64,000 bases of DNA from assembly GCA_040388535.1 (NCBI GenBank), contig JAZKBR010000002.1, positions 900,838-964,837 of the forward strand, given 5' to 3'. Every line of letters begins with the position of its first letter. Positions within the stretch are counted from its first letter, which is position 1. The notes beneath the pieces are model-generated. The model was not told where the DNA came from, did not search any database, and worked only from the letters and a program-made list of their open reading frames with translations. This DNA is from Gemmatimonadota bacterium (GTDB lineage Bacteria > Gemmatimonadota > Gemmatimonadetes > Gemmatimonadales > GWC2-71-9). Position numbers and translations under genes: made by a program. Below, piece after piece: positions 24,987 to 34,187 of the stretch.

Positions 24987-26779
24987 ACGCACTCGACGTG
25001 CTCGTTGCACCTCGCGCGCTGGCGACAGCGCAGGGGGCTGAAGAAGCCGCTCCCGGGAGCGACGCCGATGCCACGGCCGGCGCCTTCATCGCGTTGTTGA
25101 ATGCGATGCTCGGCGCGAAGCCCCTGATCGAGGCGAAACCGGCCACCCTGTTGCCGACGTCACTCGTCGAAGGCGAGCATTCGGCCGATGGCCCAACAGC
25201 GGAAGGCGAAGGCTCGACTGACTCCGCCGCAGCGGACGGACAAACGACTCTGTCCGTTAGCGGCAGCGCGCTGGTGACCGACGGCGAGTTGGTGGGCATC
25301 GCCCGAGCGGCACTGGAGTCGGGCAAGCGTGGTGCGACCCACGGCAAGGCGGCGGCCCATTCGAAGGGCTCGCGGTTGCTGGCGACGATCCCGTTGGTGA
25401 AGTCCGGACGTGGCGAAGCTGCGAAAGCCACCCCCGCGGAACCGGCCGCGACGCGCCAAGGCGGAAGCGCTGATGAGTCGTCGCAGGTGCCGTCGCTGGC
25501 AGCCCAGGATCCATCGACCGTGGACGCCGGAGCAACGAACCCCGGCGCCGTTGCGGCTGCAGCTGCTGCCGCGATTGTCATCGAAGCTCTGACCTCGACG
25601 GCGAACACGGAAGCGCCACGCGCGGCGGCCCCGGCTCCGGTGCCAATGCCGCTGCCACCCGCGACATCTCCGTCACCCGCCGCGGCGGCACCCGGCACAG
25701 TCGGTGAATCGGCGCTGGTGCAGGCGGTGACGGAATTGCTTGAAGGGTTGACCGCACCCGCTACGCCAGCAATCGATCCTGCCCTGGTGGACATTCCGGT
25801 GCACGCCGCCGACGCGAGTCCGACTGCAGCGAAGGCGAGTGCGGCAGTGCTCCCTGCTGGCGTGGTGGTTACTGCCCTGGATGTCGCGGTGGAGCAACCG
25901 GCGGTTACTACGCCAATCCGCGGCGAGAGCTCCCGGCGCGAGACCGCCGATCAGGCCGAGAGCGCCACAGGCAGTGATATCGGCACCACGGCGCCATCGC
26001 GCGCCGCCACGCCGGTGGTTGCCACCCTCGCCACAGCTGCGGGAGCATCACCGTCACGCGAAGCGTCAACTCGTACACCGCTGGCCGCGCGCCCGCTGCA
26101 CGACCCGGCACCGGTCGCATCGACGACCGACCGGTCGAGCGACGAGATGGTGACCGGGGCGATTGCCCCGGAGGCCCAGGCAGGCGAGCACGAGTCATCG
26201 AGCAGTGAACACGGCAATGCCCAGCGGGAACGTGCTGCTCGACACACGCCCGCCGCGGAGCGCTCGGTGAGCTGGTCGTCAAGCGCCGGCGTAGTGAACA
26301 CTGCTTCGGCAGACGACAGCACCACGGTCACGAAGGAAGTGGCTGGCACGCGCCTCCCTGACGAGGCGCCGAAGACGGCCCAACCCACCAGCCACGTCAC
26401 GCTTCAGCTCGACAAGGAGACCCTCGGAGCTTCGCGGATTCGCGTCGCCGTCCGTGGTGATACCGTGCGCGCGACGATCCTCGCCGAAGATGGCAAGGCT
26501 GCCGCACTGACCGCGCAACTTCCCGAATTGCGGCGCGCGCTCGAAGAGCGCGGCTTCACTCAGGCGCGCGTGACGATCCAGGTCGAAGGGCAACAGGAAC
26601 ACCAGGGGAATGTCATCGCTGGTGCGATGACCGATGATCTGCGGGCGAAGCCCGCGGCATCTGCGCGTGCCGACCAGGGGCGCGACGAACAGCAACCACG
26701 TGGTGGACGCCGTCAGGATCCTGACGGAGACCGCCCGCGCGACCGGCGACGCCAGGCGCCAGACGAGGAGACCGAATGA
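24983..26779 (+). CDS. fliK: Flagellar hook-length control protein FliK
   Basis: 598 residues from a GTG overlapping the preceding stop. About 470 residues of low-complexity alanine/threonine/serine-rich sequence come first, as in other FliK rulers. A C-terminal Flg_hook domain follows (HVTLQLDKETLGASRIRVAV, then ALEERGFTQARVTIQVEG). The tail is rich in Arg, Asp and Gln. FliK measures hook length and switches export specificity through FlhB. Its long N-terminal part predicts a fairly long hook. Confidence 0.9.
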   Translation: MNALDVLVAPRALATAQGAEEAAPGSDADATAGAFIALLNAMLGAKPLIEAKPATLLPTSLVEGEHSADGPTAEGEGSTDSAAADGQTTLSVSGSALVTDGELVGIARAALESGKRGATHGKAAAHSKGSRLLATIPLVKSGRGEAAKATPAEPAATRQGGSADESSQVPSLAAQDPSTVDAGATNPGAVAAAAAAAIVIEALTSTANTEAPRAAAPAPVPMPLPPATSPSPAAAAPGTVGESALVQAVTELLEGLTAPATPAIDPALVDIPVHAADASPTAAKASAAVLPAGVVVTALDVAVEQPAVTTPIRGESSRRETADQAESATGSDIGTTAPSRAATPVVATLATAAGASPSREASTRTPLAARPLHDPAPVASTTDRSSDEMVTGAIAPEAQAGEHESSSSEHGNAQRERAARHTPAAERSVSWSSSAGVVNTASADDSTTVTKEVAGTRLPDEAPKTAQPTSHVTLQLDKETLGASRIRVAVRGDTVRATILAEDGKAAALTAQLPELRRALEERGFTQARVTIQVEGQQEHQGNVIAGAMTDDLRAKPAASARADQGRDEQQPRGGRRQDPDGDRPRDRRRQAPDEETE

Positions 26780-27501
26780 CCGCGCCGATTGGCAACACCA
26801 CGTCCACCGACACCACGACGCCGAGCTCTGTCATCGGCAAGAGCGCCGTGATGGGGAAGGACGATTTCCTGAAGCTGCTTGTCACGCAGCTCAAGAATCA
26901 GGACCCGATGAACCCGCTGCAGGGAACGGAATACGCCACCCAGCTGGCGCAGTTCTCGAGCGTCGAGCAGCTGATCCAGATCGGGAAGCAGCTCGATTCA
27001 CAGGCCGCATCGCAGGCTGCGGCGCAGTCGCTCGCAGCGGCCACCGCGTCGACCTCACTTGGTGCCGCGATTATCGGCCACGACGTGCTGGTCGCCGGTT
27101 CGGACTTCACCGCGACCAAGGGGAGCCCGTCGGAGGTCATGGCCGAGTTCGCATCGCCGGCGGCGAAGGCCACCGTGCACGTGCTCGACGCCAAGGGGAA
27201 CGAAGTCTATCGTCAGGAGTTTGCTGACCTGGGGAAGGGGCGGCAGACCCTCACCCTCGACACCGATGCGCTGCCGACCGGGGCCTACACGTTCAAGGTC
27301 GAGGCAACCACCGCGGATAATGTCGCGGTCAAGACGGGCACCTACACGCGCGGTACCGTCAGCGGGATGGCATTCACCGATGGCGATCTGCAGCTGCGCG
27401 TCAACGGTGTCCTCATCCCCATGAAGAACATTCTCGAAGTTCTACCTATCGCGCCGATCTCGGTTGCGACCAACTCCAGCTCGGAGCAGACCACACCATG
27501 A
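26776..27501 (+). CDS. flgD: Hook scaffolding protein FlgD
   Basis: 241 residues. The N-terminal export/cap segment contains GKDDFLKLLVTQLKNQDPMN and PLQGTEYATQLAQFSSVEQL. The rest is a FlgD Ig-like/tudor region. It forms the temporary cap for hook growth. The ATG overlaps the fliK stop, and the end overlaps flgE. Confidence 0.95.
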   Translation: MTAPIGNTTSTDTTTPSSVIGKSAVMGKDDFLKLLVTQLKNQDPMNPLQGTEYATQLAQFSSVEQLIQIGKQLDSQAASQAAAQSLAAATASTSLGAAIIGHDVLVAGSDFTATKGSPSEVMAEFASPAAKATVHVLDAKGNEVYRQEFADLGKGRQTLTLDTDALPTGAYTFKVEATTADNVAVKTGTYTRGTVSGMAFTDGDLQLRVNGVLIPMKNILEVLPIAPISVATNSSSEQTTP

Positions 27502-28748
27502 TGCGTTCCCTTTTCGCCGGCGTGTCCGGGTTGCGCAACCACCAGGCGCGGCTCGACGTCATCGGCAACAACATCGCGAACGTGAACACGGTGGCCTTCA
27601 AGGCCTCTCGCGTCACCTTCAAGGAAGCCTTCGCCCAGCTGCTCCAGGGGGCCTCGCGTCCGCCGGGCGGGCTTGGCGGCGTCAACCCGATCCAGATCGG
27701 CTCGGGCATGAACATCGGCTCGATCGACCAGCTCTTCACGCAGGGCACGCTCGAGTCCACCGGTCAGGACACCGACCTCGCGATCCAGGGCGACGGCCTC
27801 TTCGTGGTGAGCAACGGAGCGCGGCGCTTCTACACCCGTGCCGGCAACTTCCAGCTCGATGGCGGCGGACGCCTCATCGCGGCCAACAACGGCTTCGTGG
27901 TCCAGGGCATCAACGCCGACACGTCGGGCACCTTCTCGACCTCGTCGCGGATCAGCGGGATCGTGCTGCCGCTCGGCCAGAAGACACCAGCGCGCGCCAC
28001 GTCGGTCATCGGCATCACCGGCAACCTCGATGCCGGTGCCGCTGTCGGGGCGACGCACGCGATGGGCGTGACGGTGTATGACAGCGCCGGTGCGCCGCAC
28101 TCGCTCGACATCACCTTCACCAACACGGCACCTGGCGCGTGGAACTGGGCGGCAACCTGTCCGGATGCTGCCGTCACGGCAGGCTCGGGCACGGCGACGT
28201 TCAACTCCAACGGTGCGCTCTCGGCCTTCACCTATCCGGGCGGTGGCACCGCGCTGACGATCACCCCGGCGGGCGGCGGCGCGGCATTCGACGTCACTCT
28301 CGAAGCCGGGACCATCAACGACATCGACGGCCTCGCCGGTTTCGCGAACCCGTCGAACGCCGTGGTTTCGCGCCAGGACGGCTACTCGTCAGGCGACCTC
28401 GAGCACATTTCGGTCGACTCCAACGGCGTGATCACCGGCTTCTTCACCAACGGTGTCTCGCAGGCGCTGGCCCAGATCGCGCTGGCCAAGTTCAACAACC
28501 CCAGCGGCCTGCTGCGTCAGGGTGACAACATGTACGCCGAGTCGGCGAACTCCGGTCTGGCCGTGCTCGGCTTCGCTGGCAGCAGCAACAGCTCGACGAT
28601 CACGCCGGGTGCGCTCGAGAACTCGAACGTCGACCTCTCGGAAGAGTTCACCTCGATGATCATCACCCAGCGTGGCTTCCAGGCCAACGCCCGGGTCATC
28701 ACCACCTCGGACGAGATGCTGAACGAGCTGGTGAACCTCAAGCGTTAA
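27498..28748 (+). CDS. flgE: Flagellar hook protein FlgE
   Basis: 416 residues. It begins MMRSLFAGVSGLRNHQARLD with the GNNIANVNTVAFK rod/hook motif. The C-terminal end is NSNVDLSEEFTSMIITQRGF with NARVITTSDEMLNELVNLKR. The central domain is glycine- and threonine-rich. It is the last gene of the flgB-flgE operon, and hairpins follow. Confidence 0.96.
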   Translation: MMRSLFAGVSGLRNHQARLDVIGNNIANVNTVAFKASRVTFKEAFAQLLQGASRPPGGLGGVNPIQIGSGMNIGSIDQLFTQGTLESTGQDTDLAIQGDGLFVVSNGARRFYTRAGNFQLDGGGRLIAANNGFVVQGINADTSGTFSTSSRISGIVLPLGQKTPARATSVIGITGNLDAGAAVGATHAMGVTVYDSAGAPHSLDITFTNTAPGAWNWAATCPDAAVTAGSGTATFNSNGALSAFTYPGGGTALTITPAGGGAAFDVTLEAGTINDIDGLAGFANPSNAVVSRQDGYSSGDLEHISVDSNGVITGFFTNGVSQALAQIALAKFNNPSGLLRQGDNMYAESANSGLAVLGFAGSSNSSTITPGALENSNVDLSEEFTSMIITQRGFQANARVITTSDEMLNELVNLKR

Positions 28749-28769
28749 GGCAGGGCGAGGGGCCATCGA

Positions 28770-28800
28770 GGGGCGGTCGTGGCGAGTCCACGGCCGCCCC
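28770..28800 (+). terminator. Strong hairpin after flgE (probable terminator)
   Basis: GGGGCGGTCGTGG (28770-28782) pairs with CCACGGCCGCCCC (28788-28800) with one G-U pair. Only CTTGG follows, so U-run support is weak. A second GC-rich hairpin lies at about 28813-28845. Confidence 0.55.
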
Positions 28801-28942
28801 TTGGCACATCCGGCCGCCCCCGGCAACTCTCGCCGCCGGGGCGGCAAGCTCTTCCCGGCGGCCCCAGGGCGGGCCGCCAACCCGAAATTTCCATTTCGGT
28901 TAACTCCTTGGAATAAAACAACTTACCCTCGGCGATTCGCTG

Positions 28943-28958
28943 TGGTACAACGGTTGCC
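28943..28958 (+). promoter_or_regulatory. Putative sigma-54 promoter of the fliL operon
   Basis: TGGTACAACGGTTGCC has exact GG-N10-GC spacing and a perfect TTGC box. It starts 60 bases before the fliL ATG. An A/T-rich stretch with a CCGAAA/TTTCGG inverted repeat at 28882-28899 lies upstream and could bind the activator. This operon includes fliA. Confidence 0.8.
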
Positions 28959-29002
28959 TAAGAGGCTATCGAACAGCCGTCAGAATCGTCCGAGGAGAGT
29001 CC

Positions 29003-29521
29003 ATGGCCGCACCAGTGACCGACCCGAATGCGCCCGTTGCCGAGGCCCCCGAAGGGGGTGGTGGCAAGAAGGCGCTCGTCCCGATCCTCATCACCGTTGC
29101 TGCTCTGCTGGTCGGGGCAGGGATTGGCGGTTTCGTGGTGGCGCCCCGGCTGAGCGGACCGGCGGCCAGTGCCGAAGGGAAGGACGCCAAGCACGAAAAG
29201 AAGGGCGGGGCGGAAGGTGCGGCGCCCAAGCTGGTCAAGCTCGAAAACGTGATCGTGAACCCGGCCGATGCCCAGGGGCAGCGGTTCCTGGTCGCCTCGC
29301 TCGCCTTCGAGATGCCGAACGAGGAAGCCGAGAAGAAGCTCCGCGAATCCGACATCCAGTTCCGGGATGCCGTGATCGGGGTGCTCGAGCGCAAGACGCT
29401 CGGCTGGCTGATGCAGGTCGGTGCCCGCGACTCGCTCCGCCGTGAACTCGCCATCGTTGCGGCGCCGTTCGTGGGTGGCGATACGGTGAAGGTCTACGTC
29501 CCGCAGTTCCTGATCCAGTAG
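29003..29521 (+). CDS. fliL: Flagellar basal-body-associated protein FliL
   Basis: 172 residues. A glycine-rich cytoplasmic start and a single membrane helix (about residues 24-46) precede a periplasmic FliL domain with KLENVIVNPADAQGQRFLVA and ending VYVPQFLIQ. FliL stabilises stator units. GGAGAG lies before the ATG. It is the first gene of the sigma-54 operon that continues through fliA. Confidence 0.93.
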   Translation: MAAPVTDPNAPVAEAPEGGGGKKALVPILITVAALLVGAGIGGFVVAPRLSGPAASAEGKDAKHEKKGGAEGAAPKLVKLENVIVNPADAQGQRFLVASLAFEMPNEEAEKKLRESDIQFRDAVIGVLERKTLGWLMQVGARDSLRRELAIVAAPFVGGDTVKVYVPQFLIQ

Positions 29522-29529
29522 GAGCTGAC

Positions 29530-30525
29530 ATGGACGCCACCAACCAGAAGGATGTCGACTCCCTGCTGCGCGGCGCACCACGCGCCAATGCCCGGCCAGT
29601 GGATGTCGTCCCCTACAACTTCCGCCGGCCGCCGCGCATCTCGCGCGAACGGCAGGCCACGCTCGATGCGATCTACGGCCGCTTCGCGCTCTCGCTGCAG
29701 TCGCTGCTCTCATCGCGGCTGCGCCAGCCGACCGACGTCACCGTCGTCTCGGTCGAGCAGGCCACCTTCGCTGAATTCCTGATGTCGCTCGGCTCGCCCT
29801 GCGCTTCCTACGTCTACGATCTCGGCGAACACGCGGGCGCGCAGGCGGTGGTCGACCTCGATCCCGAGCTGGCGCCGCACTTCGTCGACCGGCTCTTCGG
29901 CGGCCCGGGCGAGAAGTGGGGAACCCAGCGCCCGCTCACGGCCCTCGAGCAGCTGGTGGTCGGCAACGTCACCGAGCGGCTGATGCTGCTGCTCGCGGAA
30001 TCGTTCGGAGAAAATCTCAAGCTCGAGCCGACGCAGGTCTCGTTCGAGTCGATTCCCGAGACGCTGCAGATCGCCAACCGTGAAGACAACGTCCTCGTCG
30101 GCAACCTCGAAGTGAAGAGTGGTGCGACGTCGGGCCTGCTCACGATCTGCATTCCGCTGATCGCGCTCGAGAATTTCCTGCAGGAAAAGGCCGGCCCCGT
30201 GCTCCATGTCACGCGCGCTCGTCGTGAAGATCGCGATCAGGCGCGCACGCTGGTCGAGGGGCATGTTCGCGCCGCGCGTGTCCCGGTCGCGGCCCGGCTC
30301 ACGGAGTTCCCCCTTGCGGCCCTCGAAGTCGCCACCCTGCGCGAGGGCCAGGTCATCTCTACCGGTCTGCCGCTCCACGGCGACGTGGATGTCTTCGTCA
30401 ACGGTCGGCGGCTCTTCGTGGGCTCGCTCGGCCGGCAGCAGGGCTACATCGGACTTCGCATTACCGAACCCGCCGAAGCACTCGGCGAGGTGACTCGTAC
30501 TTCACGCAGGAGACCCTCGGCATGA
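29530..30525 (+). CDS. fliM: Flagellar motor switch protein FliM
   Basis: 331 residues. The N-terminal NQKDVDSLLRG resembles the LSQxEIDALL peptide to which CheY-P binds. The middle CheC-like domain includes SLGSPCASYVYDL and PHFVDRLFGGPGE, and a SpoA domain lies at the C-terminus. It switches motor direction. The two CheY proteins in the window are candidate ligands. It overlaps fliN by four bases. Confidence 0.95.
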   Translation: MDATNQKDVDSLLRGAPRANARPVDVVPYNFRRPPRISRERQATLDAIYGRFALSLQSLLSSRLRQPTDVTVVSVEQATFAEFLMSLGSPCASYVYDLGEHAGAQAVVDLDPELAPHFVDRLFGGPGEKWGTQRPLTALEQLVVGNVTERLMLLLAESFGENLKLEPTQVSFESIPETLQIANREDNVLVGNLEVKSGATSGLLTICIPLIALENFLQEKAGPVLHVTRARREDRDQARTLVEGHVRAARVPVAARLTEFPLAALEVATLREGQVISTGLPLHGDVDVFVNGRRLFVGSLGRQQGYIGLRITEPAEALGEVTRTSRRRPSA

Positions 30526-30887
30526 CCGCACCTTCTTCGCAGACCGATTCCGCCGGCAACTCCCCCGAGTTCGATGAACTTGGTCAGGGCGTCAATCCGG
30601 CAACGTCGGCACGTCTCGACACCCTGCTCGACATGATGCTGCCGGTGGCCATCGAATTCGGCCGCACCACGATGTCGATCCAGGAAGTGCTCGATCTTGG
30701 GCCAGGGTCAGTGGTGCAGCTCGACCGGATGGTTGGCGAGCCGATCGACATCTACGTCAGCGGTCGCCGCCTCGCCGAAGGAGAAGTGGTGGTCGTCGGC
30801 GAGCATTTCGGAGTCCGCGTGACGAAGGTGCTGGCGCAGCCGCGTGACGCGGCGAACCGTGCCGCCAACGGCAACGGGAGTCGCTGA
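30522..30887 (+). CDS. fliN: Flagellar motor switch protein FliN
   Basis: 121 residues with a C-terminal SpoA domain: LPVAIEFGRTTMSIQEVLDL, GSVVQLDRMVGEPIDIYVSG and VVVVGEHFGVRVT. It builds the lower C-ring and binds FliH. It overlaps fliM and lies 3 bases before the fliO-fliP fusion. Confidence 0.95.
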   Translation: MTAPSSQTDSAGNSPEFDELGQGVNPATSARLDTLLDMMLPVAIEFGRTTMSIQEVLDLGPGSVVQLDRMVGEPIDIYVSGRRLAEGEVVVVGEHFGVRVTKVLAQPRDAANRAANGNGSR

Positions 30888-30890
30888 TTC

Positions 30891-32012
30891 ATGCTGGGAG
30901 CTTTTGCCGCCCTGCTGGTCACGATCGGCGTCCTCGTGGTGACGTTGCGCCTGCTGGGTCGTTTGCAGGGAGTCACGCCTCGCAGCGATCGGGGCGCGCC
31001 GATGCGCGTGCTGCAGCGCGTCTCGACCGGGCCACGGCAGGGCGTCGTGATGCTGCGGGTGGCCGATCGAGTACTGATTGTCGGGGTGGGCGATGGCCAC
31101 ACGTTGCTGGGTGAGCTTGAGGGCGAAGCTCGTGCCGAGATGCTCGCGGCCGAGCGCACCGCCGCGCCGGCGTCGAAAGGACCGCGGATTCCGGGTCTGG
31201 GCTGGCTCGGCCTGATGCTCGCGCTGGTCGCGATGCCGTCGCTCGCGTCTGCGCAGGTGATCACGGCACCGAAGCCGGTCGCCACGAAGAACGCCACAGT
31301 GACGGCTCCGGTGAAGCCGACGGCGGCGAGTCCGAACGCCCCCACGATGGATTTGCGCGTGGGGCAGGGTGGTCAGGAACTCAAGCTTTCCGGTGCGGTC
31401 GGCATCGTCGTTCTGATGGGCGCCCTGACGCTGTTGCCGGCGATCTTCATGCTGATGACAGGATTCACGCGGATCCTGATCGTCCTCTCTTTCCTGCGGT
31501 CGGCCCTGGGCACCCAGAGTGCGCCGCCGACGCAGTTGCTGGTGGCCATCGCGATCATTCTCACTGGCGTGGTGATGCAGCCCACGCTCACCGAGGCGAA
31601 CACGGCCGCCCTGCAGCCCTATCTCCGTGGCGAAATCGGTCAGGTCCAGGCGTACGAAGCCGCGATCGTGCCGCTGCGCAAGTTCATGCTCGCCAACACG
31701 CGTGAGCGCGATCTCACCGTGTTCACGCAGATGACCGGCAGCGACAGCGCGAAGACCATCGACGAAGTCCCCACGATGACGGTGGTCTCGGCGTTCGTGA
31801 CCAGCGAGCTGCGGACCGCGTTCCAGATGGGCTTCGTGATCTTCCTGCCGTTCCTCGTGATCGATCTCATTGTGGCGTCGGTGCTGATGAGCCTCGGCAT
31901 GTTCATGCTCCCGCCGGTGATGGTCTCGCTGCCGTTCAAGCTGCTGCTCTTCGTGCTCGCCGATGGCTGGGCACTGGTGATGCAGAACCTCGTCGCCTCC
32001 TTCCGGGTCTGA
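30891..32012 (+). CDS. fliOP: FliO-FliP fusion protein of the flagellar export gate
   Basis: 373 residues in one frame. Residues 1-90 look like FliO: one membrane helix (3-21), then PMRVLQRVSTGPRQGVVMLR and VLIVGVGDGHTLLGEL. Residues 102-122 are a hydrophobic stretch ending SLASA-Q, like the cleavable signal peptide of FliP. Residues 165-373 are FliP, with GFTRILIVLSFLRSALG, DEVPTMTVVSAFVTSELRTA and the final membrane helices. FliP, FliQ and FliR form the export pore, and FliO helps FliP assemble. In most genomes these are two genes. The internal signal-like segment could let signal peptidase separate the halves. Confidence 0.9.
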   Translation: MLGAFAALLVTIGVLVVTLRLLGRLQGVTPRSDRGAPMRVLQRVSTGPRQGVVMLRVADRVLIVGVGDGHTLLGELEGEARAEMLAAERTAAPASKGPRIPGLGWLGLMLALVAMPSLASAQVITAPKPVATKNATVTAPVKPTAASPNAPTMDLRVGQGGQELKLSGAVGIVVLMGALTLLPAIFMLMTGFTRILIVLSFLRSALGTQSAPPTQLLVAIAIILTGVVMQPTLTEANTAALQPYLRGEIGQVQAYEAAIVPLRKFMLANTRERDLTVFTQMTGSDSAKTIDEVPTMTVVSAFVTSELRTAFQMGFVIFLPFLVIDLIVASVLMSLGMFMLPPVMVSLPFKLLLFVLADGWALVMQNLVASFRV

Positions 32013-32016
32013 CGCC

Positions 32017-32286
32017 ATGACGCCTGTACTCGCCGCCGACCTGCTGCAGCGCACCCTCACGATGGTGCTGACCCTGGCCGGACCGCTGCTGCTCGCCGCC
32101 CTTGTGGTCGGCGTGCTGATCTCGCTGCTGCAGGCCGTGACCCAGGTGCAGGAACAGAGCCTGACCTTCATCCCGAAGTTGGTGACCATGGCGGTGGTGT
32201 TCGTCGTGGCGCTGCCCTGGATGATGCGCTCGCTGGTGACGTTTGCGGTCGGGATGTTCCAGGCCCTGCCGACGGTCGCCCGATGA
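32017..32286 (+). CDS. fliQ: Flagellar export gate protein FliQ
   Basis: 89 residues with two membrane helices: TMVLTLAGPLLLAALVVGVL followed by the QAVTQVQEQSLTFIPK loop, then VTMAVVFVVALPWMMRSLVT. This is the standard FliQ hairpin. It overlaps fliR by four bases. Confidence 0.95.
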   Translation: MTPVLAADLLQRTLTMVLTLAGPLLLAALVVGVLISLLQAVTQVQEQSLTFIPKLVTMAVVFVVALPWMMRSLVTFAVGMFQALPTVAR

Positions 32287-33086
32287 ATCCGTTGTCGATC
32301 CTCGAGACGCTGCAGCCGATCAACTGGCCGACCTTCGCGCTGGTCAGCACGCGCGTGGTCGGCCTGATGGTCGTGGCACCTCTCTGGTCGATGACGGCGA
32401 TTCCCGCCAAGCTGCGCGGCGCGATGGCGATTGTGGTAACGCTCACCCTGCTGCCGATGTCGCAGCGCGCCGCGCTCTCCGCCGATACGGCCGGGATGGT
32501 GGTGCCGATGGTCACCGAGTTCATCCTGGGCATCGCCATCGGTCTGTCGGCCGCGATGTTTCTGCACGGCGTCGCGGTGGCGGCCGAAGTGGTGTCGCTG
32601 CAGATGGGACTGTCGCTCGGCGTCGCCCTCGGCGGCATGGCCGATGTCGGTTCGCCCGGCATCGGGCAGCTCGAGGGGCAGTTCACCCTCGCCGTGTATG
32701 TCGCCGTTGGCGGACATCTTGCGCTGCTGCACGCGCTCGCCAATTCGCTCCAGTCGATTCCGCCGGGCGCGCCGATCAATCTGGCCGAAGGGGGCCGCGC
32801 GCTCGTCGCGATGGCTGGCAGCATCTTCACGGTCGCGGTGCAGGTCGCCGCACCGATGATGGTCGCGCTGCTGGTGACCAACCTCGCGCTCGCCGTACTC
32901 AACCGCGCGGTGCCGCAACTCAACACGATGATGGTCGCCGTGCCGGTCACGGTCGCGGTCGGCTTCATCGCGCTAGGTGCCACCCTGCCGTACGCCGCCT
33001 CGCTGCTCGGCGGCTGGGCTGGTTCGGTGGGTCGCAATGCCGATCAGCTGGTCCAGGCGTTTACCCCTGTCCTGGCGAGGCCGTGA
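32283..33086 (+). CDS. fliR: Flagellar export gate protein FliR
   Basis: 267 residues with about six membrane helices. VVAPLWSMTAIPAKLRGAMA and EFILGIAIGLSAAMFLHGVA are typical FliR stretches. The protein lies between fliQ and flhB in the conserved order. Confidence 0.94.
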   Translation: MNPLSILETLQPINWPTFALVSTRVVGLMVVAPLWSMTAIPAKLRGAMAIVVTLTLLPMSQRAALSADTAGMVVPMVTEFILGIAIGLSAAMFLHGVAVAAEVVSLQMGLSLGVALGGMADVGSPGIGQLEGQFTLAVYVAVGGHLALLHALANSLQSIPPGAPINLAEGGRALVAMAGSIFTVAVQVAAPMMVALLVTNLALAVLNRAVPQLNTMMVAVPVTVAVGFIALGATLPYAASLLGGWAGSVGRNADQLVQAFTPVLARP

Positions 33087-33089
33087 TCC

Positions 33090-34187
33090 ATGGCTGAAGA
33101 ACAGGGACAGGAAAAGACTGAACTCCCGACCGCACGGCGCCTCGATCAGGCGCACGATGATGGTCAGGTCCCACGCAGCCAGGAGCTCTCGGCCGCGATC
33201 ATCGTGCTTTCCGGCGCGGCGGCCCTCGCGGCCTTCGCCGGCAGCTCGATCGGCAATGGTGTCACGGGTGTCCTGCGCTACTCGACCTCGTGGCTTTCGG
33301 CCGAACCGTTCACCGAAGCCGGTGCCACTACGCTGATTCGCGACGTGACGCGCGCGACGATGTTCGCCGTGCTGCCGTTCTTCGCCGCGATCGCCATCCC
33401 GGCGCTGGTGATCAACGCGATCCAGGGACGCGGCGTGCTCTCGCTCAAGCCGCTTGCGCCCGACTTCTCGCGCGTCTCGCCGATGAAGGGGCTCGGCCGC
33501 CTGCTCAGCGTGCAGTCGCTCTTCACGCTCTTCAAGGCGATTGCCAAGCTGGTCATTCTCGCTTCGATCACCTGGATGGCACTGACCTCGGCGTGGCCGA
33601 TGATCACCGGGCTCTCCGGCGCCGAGGCACCTGCCGTGCTCCAGGTGGCACGGTCGGTGACCACGCGTCTGGTGCTCTTCGCCGGCCTCGGCTTCCTCGC
33701 CTTGTCGGGCGCGGACTATGGCTTCGCGATCTACCAGCACGGCAAGCAGCTGAAGATGACGCGCCAGGAAGTGATCCAGGAGCATCGCGAGAGCGAGGGC
33801 GACCCGCAGATCAAGAGCCGGATGCGCGGCATTGCGCAGGCGCTCTCGCGCAAGCGGATGATGGGACGCGTCAAGGAAGCCGACGTGGTGGTGGTCAACC
33901 CGACCAACATCGCTGTCGCCATCAAGTACGACGGCGCCTCGTCCTCTGCCCCGATCGTGCTCGCCATGGGTCGTCGCAAGCTGGCCGAGCGGATTCGTGA
34001 GCTCGCCAAGGCCGCAAACGTACCGATCGTCCAGAACATTCCGGTGGCCCGCGCACTCATCGCTGGCGCCGAAGTGGGCAAGCCGATTCCGCCGGCACTC
34101 TATGCCGCCGTCGCCGAAGTCCTTGCCTTTGTCTACCGGATGCGGGCGAAGCTGCCCCACGGCCTTGATCGCGGGAGGAGCGCGTGA
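33090..34187 (+). CDS. flhB: Flagellar export switch protein FlhB (NPTN variant)
   Basis: 365 residues. The N-terminus EEQGQEKTELPTARRL is typical. Four membrane helices and a cytoplasmic domain follow. The self-cleavage loop reads VVVNPTNIAVAIKYD, with N270-P271-T272-N273, where almost all FlhB proteins have NPTH. Cleavage between Asn and Pro normally changes substrate class from rod/hook to filament, so the H-to-N change is notable. The rest of the cytoplasmic domain (IPVARAL, IPPALYAAVAEVLAFVYRM) is intact. It overlaps flhA by four bases. Confidence 0.94.
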   Translation: MAEEQGQEKTELPTARRLDQAHDDGQVPRSQELSAAIIVLSGAAALAAFAGSSIGNGVTGVLRYSTSWLSAEPFTEAGATTLIRDVTRATMFAVLPFFAAIAIPALVINAIQGRGVLSLKPLAPDFSRVSPMKGLGRLLSVQSLFTLFKAIAKLVILASITWMALTSAWPMITGLSGAEAPAVLQVARSVTTRLVLFAGLGFLALSGADYGFAIYQHGKQLKMTRQEVIQEHRESEGDPQIKSRMRGIAQALSRKRMMGRVKEADVVVVNPTNIAVAIKYDGASSSAPIVLAMGRRKLAERIRELAKAANVPIVQNIPVARALIAGAEVGKPIPPALYAAVAEVLAFVYRMRAKLPHGLDRGRSA

